Part shown: positions 58,734 to 64,000 of the stretch, one piece after another | Layout of the letters: the number at the start of each line of letters is the position of its first letter | Numbering within the stretch: the stretch's first letter is position 1 | Assembly (NCBI GenBank): GCA_030549495.1 | Contig: JAUIRK010000744.1 | Coordinates: 161,186 to 225,185, forward strand | DNA: 64,000 nt | Source of the DNA: Nectonema munidae | Taxonomy: Eukaryota; Nematomorpha; Nectonematoida; Nectonematidae | Reading direction: 5' to 3' | Program-made: the position numbers and the translations under genes | The notes under the pieces: model-generated | What the model was told of the DNA's origin: nothing | The model's input: the letters and a program-made list of their open reading frames with translations, nothing else | Database searches by the model: none

Positions 58734-60475
58734 ATGAGTTCTACAAACAGTGATTCTGAAAGTTTTGCTGGGGAAAGCGTTGCATCCGATGTTTACTCTT
58801 TGAGTGAATATGAAACGGTTTGTAGAAGCAGTAGTGAAAGTGATAGTGAAAGAGAAGGAGACGATCTTATAGCTCCCGATATGACAAAGTACTCATGGGA
58901 GCCTTATAGAGATACTCGTGGAAGGAGTCTTGGTGTCAATACTCGTAATATTGCCTCATTTTCACCTGGTCCCAAAGGAGATGCAAAAAATTTGACAAAC
59001 TCATTAGATGTATTCTCCCTTTTTTTTACTCAAAGCCTGATACATCACATATACGAATGTACTAAAGCTAAAATTGATGAAAATTACAGGTAACTTAATT
59101 TTTTATCTCTGTTTTCTCTAATTATAATTTTTTTAGTTTGAGCCAACCTTTTTTTGAAAGTTTGCGTTATTGCGCTCTCAAATTTTCGATAGAAGATATG
59201 CTTGCCTATTTTGGATGTATTTTTCACATTGGGCAGTCCAAAAATCAACAAATTGATCTAAAATATTTATTTTCTGACAAAAATGGAGAGCCTTTTTTTG
59301 AAAGCTGCCATAAGCAGAGACATGTTTATATTCATAAACTATTTCATACGCTTTGACTTGAAAAAAGATAGGAATCCATTAGACAAATTGAGTCCAATTA
59401 GATACCTACATGATGAGATCGTTAGTAGTTGTGTCAAGTATTGGTGCCCAACAGATTATATAACAATTGATGAACAGTTAGTCAAGTATCGGGGAAGATC
59501 TCCAATAAAAGTGTATGATCCTTCAAAACCAGGAAGATACGGGATGAAGGTCTATCACTGTAATGATTCAAGAAGTTTTTATGTTTTGGCCAGTGAAGTG
59601 TATGTAACAGGTTTATCTGATAAAGAGTATTTCAAACCAGCAAACATAGTCAAAAGGTTAGTTGAAAAATCGAAAGTACCTAGTGGTTGTGGAGTTTATG
59701 TTGATCGGTTTTTTATGACACATGAACTCTGTATATGGTCTAAATCTCAAAGGTTGACAATTTGTGGAACGGTCAGAAGTAATAGAAGGTTTGTTCCGTA
59801 TTTATTACGTCCTGCACACTTGAAAGGTCTAAACCTTGTAGAAATGGAAAGTAAATTTTTATATACTGAATATGCTTCGCTGACTATATACATTCCAGAA
59901 AAACATGCAAAAAAAAATTTCAAGCCTGTTTATATGATGTCCAGTCAGCATATTTCAAAGATAGACACACTAGGTAATAAAAAAAAGCCTGAAACAATTG
60001 TAGACTACAATAGTTATAAAGGCGGTGTTGATACTTTCAACAGGATGGTTCGTAGTTTTACTTGTTACAGAGCCTCAAGAAGATGGCCTATGACTATTTT
60101 CACAAATTTTCTCGATATGGTAGCAAGTAATTGTTGGATTATAGTCAAAGCCAACATGCCTGATTTGTACCCAAGTACTTCCAGAGGTGGTAGAAAGTAT
60201 TTTATTAGAAATTTAGCGCTAAGTCTAACTGAAAAAGTCAATGAGAATTAGGTGCGAGAACGCATCTACTCGCTTGATTACTAAGAATCTTCTCTCTTTT
60301 TATGGGTTCACAAGAACGACTGAAATTGCTCCAACAACAACCCGAAGAGGATACTGTTTTTGTTTCTAATTGTCATCCCAGAAAGAGAGGAACCAGAAAG
60401 TGTCAAAAATGTTCAAGATCTATTTGTAAAAATCACACTATACTCATTTGTCCTGAATGTCAGAATGTCTAAATT
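58734..60475 (+). pseudogene. piggyBac transposase (PGBD4-like), about two frameshifts
   Basis: Exon 1 starts at ATG 58734 with an acidic Ser-rich leader (MSSTNSDSES) and runs to 59089. A 46-bp GT-AG intron (59090-59136) joins to 59137, restoring one frame. The catalytic Asp residues are all present: TIDEQLVKYRGR near 59470, VYVDRFFMTHEL near 59700 and SYKGGVDTFNRM near 60020. RYGMKVY and ASRRWPM also match. The cysteine-rich end CHPRKRGTRKCQKCSR, CKNH and CPEC (60370-60470) is present. One shift near 59290-59340 and another near 60245, plus one stop, separate the blocks, so this copy is probably inactive. PiggyBac enzymes cut at TTAA and excise precisely. Confidence 0.92.
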
Positions 60476-60644
60476 ATTATTGACTTCATGTCTTATTCTT
60501 ACATTTTATATGATATATTTTTCGCAATATCTATTTTGTTTCGTGTAACTTCGTGGTTCTTGTAATTAAATTTCGTGTACTTGAATATTTTTAGAACACT
60601 TTTAGAATGTAAATAAAGCTCACTTTTCAAATTTGAATTTTTTT

Positions 60645-60996
60645 ACTTTATAATTTTTCAAAAAATAATAATAGTTTGTAACTTTTTTTTTGTAAAATGG
60701 TGATCTAGACAAAATGATTGATAAATACATTTCTATTTAGTAACTTTCATATACTTTTTTTGATGAAAAAAGGGTTCAAAAATTTCTGTTGACGTAACTC
60801 CCACTCCGTCCTGCGAAGAAACTTTATGATTTTTCAAAAAATAATAATAGTTTGTAACTTTTTTTTTGTAAAATAGTGATCTAGACAAAATAATTGAAAA
60901 ATACATTTATATTTTTAAGTGACTTTCATATACTTTTTTTGATTCAAAAAGGGTTCAAAAATTTATGTTGACGTAAAACTCCCACTCCGTCCTGCG
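60645..60996. repeat. 176-bp direct duplication of the piggyBac right end
   Basis: Unit 1 (60645-60820) and unit 2 (60821-60996) both contain AATAATAATAGTTTGTAAC, GTGATCTAGACAAAAT, TATACTTTTTTTGAT, GTTGACGTAA and CCCACTCCGTCCTGCGAAG. Unit 1 therefore ends in an internal copy of the terminal repeat. There are about 15 differences between the units. Confidence 0.9.
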
Positions 60997-61020
60997 AAGG
61001 TTAATTAAAAAAACTAAAAA

Positions 61021-61072
61021 AAAAAAAAGGAAATCTCCTTCCTTATAAAGAACGATGTCTCAAAGTGAAAGA
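61021..61072 (+). repeat. dispersed 60-bp repeat, copy 2
   Basis: It contains GGAAATCTCCTTCCTTATAA and AGAACGATGTCTCAAAGTG as at 56846-56905. A purine-rich AAGTGAAAGAAG run follows. Confidence 0.8.
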
Positions 61073-61328
61073 AGTGAAAGAAGAGAAAGAAGAATTTATT
61101 GAATTATTATAAATGAGAATTATGTAAGTTTTAAAGCTCAATATCAATAAACTTTTATCAGTATTTTATTTGAAATCCAATATATTTTTCAAAAATTCTG
61201 ACACATAAGGTCAATATATCAAGATATAAAAAATATGATTGCAAGAAATATATTTAGTCATTACAAAAGATGTTTCAAGAGAAAAAAGTTGAAAATGCTT
61301 TATGATCATACCAGTTAAAGCAGATAAA

Positions 61329-61471
61329 TTTGGCTTCTGGGCAATGGCCGAATTATCCAAAGGCCAAACTGTCCCTGAACCCAAGCCCTAAATTTTGTTT
61401 CGAGCTTTACTAGCTATATTGGCATAACTTTTTAAAGATCAATTTTTGGAGAACAAATGTAAAATGTGTTA
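61329..61471. repeat. 143-bp dispersed repeat, copy 1
   Basis: TTGGCTTCTGGGCAATGGCC through AAATGTGTTAA is about 93% identical to 63317-63460 in the same orientation. There is no coding capacity. Confidence 0.85.
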
Positions 61472-61684
61472 AAGCTTGCCAACATCGAAATCCCTAATTC
61501 TTTTGGAAAGGCGTCAAACGATTTCATTTTACATACGATAACGTGCAAGGGAATGAAATATACCGTGTTTTCTAAAAAAAAAAACGACACAACGATGAAA
61601 GAAGATATTGTGCTTCTATGTTTCTTGAATGCAAATTTAAGACATCCTGCGATTTTCATGAAAGCAGGGTGTTAATCCTTGGAT

Positions 61685-61706
61685 AATGAATGAATGAATG
61701 AATGAG
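61685..61706. repeat. TGAA microsatellite
   Basis: About five tandem copies of a TGAA unit (GAATGAATGAATGAATGAAT) in otherwise unique sequence. Confidence 0.85.
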
Positions 61707-63235
61707 ACTGCAACATTTTCTATCAAACATGGTGTTCGTAGTGCATGCGTTTTCAAGGTCAAGTTCTAAAGAACGCAAATATCACACTGGTCAGGGATTT
61801 AGGCACATTCCATACGTGTAAAATGAATGATTGCGATCATTTTTATCATCACAAAATCGGCAGTAATGCATTTGTAGAGATGTTGGCTGTTTAATTTTTA
61901 AACTCTCTCGAGAAACCAGGAGAGAGAAGGCCTTATGTAAAATTTTCATATCAGCCTCCCGATGATTCAATCTCGTGCTCTATTTTCACACAAACGGCCA
62001 TTATAATTTTATTCGTTTTTAATCCTCAATTCACTCTAATGATATAATAATAATATTATTAATAACAATGAAAGAAAGCTTCATCATCACCATCATCATC
62101 CCCTCGCCATCTTGATCACCTATTTTTTGCAATCATTATTGATATTATTTGCACATTGTGCTTAAAATTCCTAATTCCTTGTAGTGTTCATTTGTGCATC
62201 TCTATTTCAATTAAAAAAAAGAAGAACTAGAACTAGAGCAGGGAAAGAAGAACTCATTCACTCACTCTCTGTCAACGCGAAAACGAAGATAAAGAGAATC
62301 CGCCTGAGATTTATTTATTTTTCACAACCTCACTAACGATTTATCTCTCATAATTGGTAAGTCGTGAAAGTTACTTCATTTTTGCGTATTTTCCAAACTT
62401 TTGTAGATACTTTTCTTGCCAAAATGTTTTGTACAAGTAGCAGAGTTTAGAAGAAAATGTAAATTGATTTTGGCCAATGCAAAAATACGTGGTCTACAAC
62501 AGCAATTCTTCGAAAGGCAATTTGTCGAATGTGTTGATTGTCCCAAACCCGAATATTTGAACATGTTTTTTAAACTTTAACTAAGATAAAATTTAAAAAC
62601 TTAACTAAACATTAATCTTAAAAACGAACAGTAATTCTAAGATTAATTAATCCAAACACAAATTCATCAAATTGTCTTTGGACCAATTGTCGTTCACCTA
62701 AAAAAATAACCCCTTTCATCCATAATGGCTCACCAGTGGGAAAGAAAATTAAAATCTATAAATTCATTCTAAAGGAAATGCAGGTGAGTTTTAATCTTCA
62801 AAAATCAATGTCTGAAAGAGCTGAGAATTCCTTCGTTTTTTACAATTCAAGAATGTGCTACTAGTTTTTTTTTCGTAATCTAAGACATAGTAATTTCTAT
62901 CCTTGCTACCTAATCTTGAAGCACACCATTTTTTCTACTCTATTCAATTTATAAGAAATTTAGTTTGCTAGTTAGATCTCTATCCTGTATATTTGAAAAG
63001 TTATGTTATTTCCTTTGCCAGTACGCAAACTCTTTAATCTGATTGCCTATTTTTTGTACATTTTTTTGTTTTAACCAATCAAATTACGTGCGACACGAAT
63101 CAATTATTTTGAGACAATGATTCCGCGTAACAGGCTTATTCCTTCAGGTATTAATCGTTGCTAGGTAGTTTTCAAGTGTTATAACAACTTTTAAAGGGCC
63201 GCCAAATTAACATGCGTCCATGATGGAACTTTTTC
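61707..63235. other. non-coding stretch, nothing recognised
   Basis: AT-rich sequence with CATCATCACC-type simple repeats near 62080-62105. No open frame longer than 62 codons and no recognisable element. Confidence 0.5.
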
Positions 63236-63460
63236 TAACTTCGCAACTGAGTAACACTTCTGACTTTGATACTGCAAGATTTTGCGTTCGAATCCGTAGC
63301 TGAGCCTTTTTTGCTTTTTGGCTTCTGAGCAATGGCCAAATTATCCAAAGGCCAAATTGTCACTGAACCCAAGCCCTAAATTTTGTTTCGAGCTTTACTA
63401 GCTATATTGGCATAACTTTTTAAAGATCAATTTTTATAGAACAAAAGAAAAATGTGTTAA
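63236..63460 (+). repeat. 143-bp dispersed repeat, copy 2, with a tRNA-like head
   Basis: The repeat body (63317-63460) matches 61329-61471. Here it is preceded by a tRNA-like head with a B box GCGTTCGAATCC (63284-63295) that copy 1 lacks. Together they could form a full SINE, copy 1 being headless. The A box is weak. Confidence 0.55.
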
Positions 63461-63667
63461 TTCAATTGTCATAGTTCAGCATTAGTTAGAAAATTTTTTC
63501 TTTTCAATGAAAGCATCCAAATATCTATCTATTGATAGATCTATTTTGTTTAACACACACTGAGATCCAAAGTTAGAAATAGTTGTTATGTTAATTCGTA
63601 AAAGGCAATTTCAAATTAGTAAACTCTTTTTATTGATTTATTGAGTACATTTTATTAATCTTTATAG

Positions 63668-63951
63668 CAGTTGCCGCGCTAAGTAAAAATTTTAGGTGCG
63701 GGGGGGGGGGCTTCATTGGGCGATAATTTTTGAACTATGAGATTAATCTGCTTCAAGGAGAAAAGAAAACATATGATGTATTTGTCAAGCCTACACATTA
63801 CATTTTCATGAAAGAAATTATCATGAATTAGTTATATTTTTTTAGGGTAATGAAAATTTTTTTTAGGGAGCTTGAAAATTAGCTGGGGGGCTTGAGAAAT
63901 AGATGGGGGGGGGGGCTGTGCCCCAAAATTTAATAGATAGCGCGGGCTCTG
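63668..63951. mobile_element. 284-bp hAT-type MITE with perfect 8-bp target duplication
   Basis: CTTTATAG stands at both 63660-63667 and 63952-63959. The ends CAGTTGCCGCGCTA and TAGCGCGGGCTCTG are imperfect inverted repeats. G-runs of 9 to 11 bases occur inside both ends. It has no gene. The exact duplication suggests a recent insertion. Confidence 0.9.
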
Positions 63952-64000
63952 CTTTATAGTACTTTAGTGGTGGTGATGTACCACTACTCTTTGGCATTTC

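Larger units (their letters stand above)
57675..61000 (+). mobile_element. piggyBac element, nearly complete
   Basis: TTAA flanks both ends (57671-57674 and 61001-61004). Terminal repeats are CCTTAGCAGGACGGA (57675-57689) and TCCGTCCTGCGAAGG (60986-61000). A 5' non-coding leader of about 1 kb precedes the transposase (58734-60475), and AATAAA lies near 60611. The last 350 bp are a 176-bp direct duplication that carries a second, internal copy of the right terminal repeat (60805-60818). Intact TTAA, matching ends and the preserved catalytic triad suggest a young insertion. Confidence 0.94.

Overview
The window is an AT-rich, intron-bearing metazoan (most likely arthropod) genomic segment, saturated with transposable elements. 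Host genes are sparse, introns run from 40 bp to about 12 kb, and the repeats are Tc1, hAT, piggyBac, RTE-like and I/Jockey-like LINEs plus tRNA-derived SINEs. A copepod such as a sea louse would fit, but that is an inference from style, not from a diagnostic sequence.

The main host gene is a nuclear RNA export factor (NXF1/TAP family) on the minus strand. It runs from about 48.2 kb down to a stop codon at 16672. I recovered 17 to 19 exons covering an N-terminal basic segment, the RRM, the leucine-rich repeats, the whole NTF2-like domain and the C-terminal UBA-like domain. The order is that of NXF1 and the splice phases agree at nearly every junction I could test. Only the RRM-LRR linker (between about 45.2 and 42.1 kb) is missing. 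Its introns hold most of the mobile DNA between 17 and 45 kb.

Layout. 0-10 kb: AT-rich, almost gene-free, with a possible coding end at the left edge, a TTAA-type MITE at 9.0 kb and one arm of a distant inverted repeat at 4.3 kb. 10.1-13.5 kb: a 5'-truncated I/Jockey-like LINE on the minus strand with a GGTA tail. 15.6-16.2 kb: another TTAA MITE, then homopolymer-rich low-complexity DNA. 16.6-48.2 kb: the NXF gene, whose introns hold a hAT derivative with 8-bp target duplications (17.1 kb), a hAT-like element (20.1 kb), a small hAT MITE (22.0 kb), a Ty3/gypsy fossil scrap (23.3 kb), a decayed coding segment of unknown origin split by a 338-bp perfect-length palindrome (23.7-24.8 kb), protein-kinase pseudogene copy 1 (24.8 kb), an RTE-like LINE 3' end (25.9 kb), nested hAT-like/TTAA elements (28.5-29.0 kb), two SINE heads (28.2, 34.9 kb) and a Tc1/mariner element (37.3-38.7 kb). 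46.2 kb: a decayed LINE. 49-51 kb: small hAT-type elements. 51.4-53.05 kb: a ZBED5-like hAT transposase relic joined to protein-kinase pseudogene copy 2 (53.1-53.7 kb).

54.6-61.0 kb holds two piggyBac-family elements end to end. The first (54604-57450) is a shell that keeps its termini and the last cysteine-rich zinc knuckle of the transposase, but is otherwise filled with tandem repeats. The second (57675-61000) is nearly whole, with TTAA on both sides, a short intron and the full catalytic Asp triad. 61-64 kb is non-coding with a duplicated 143-bp repeat and a hAT MITE flanked by a perfect 8-bp duplication.
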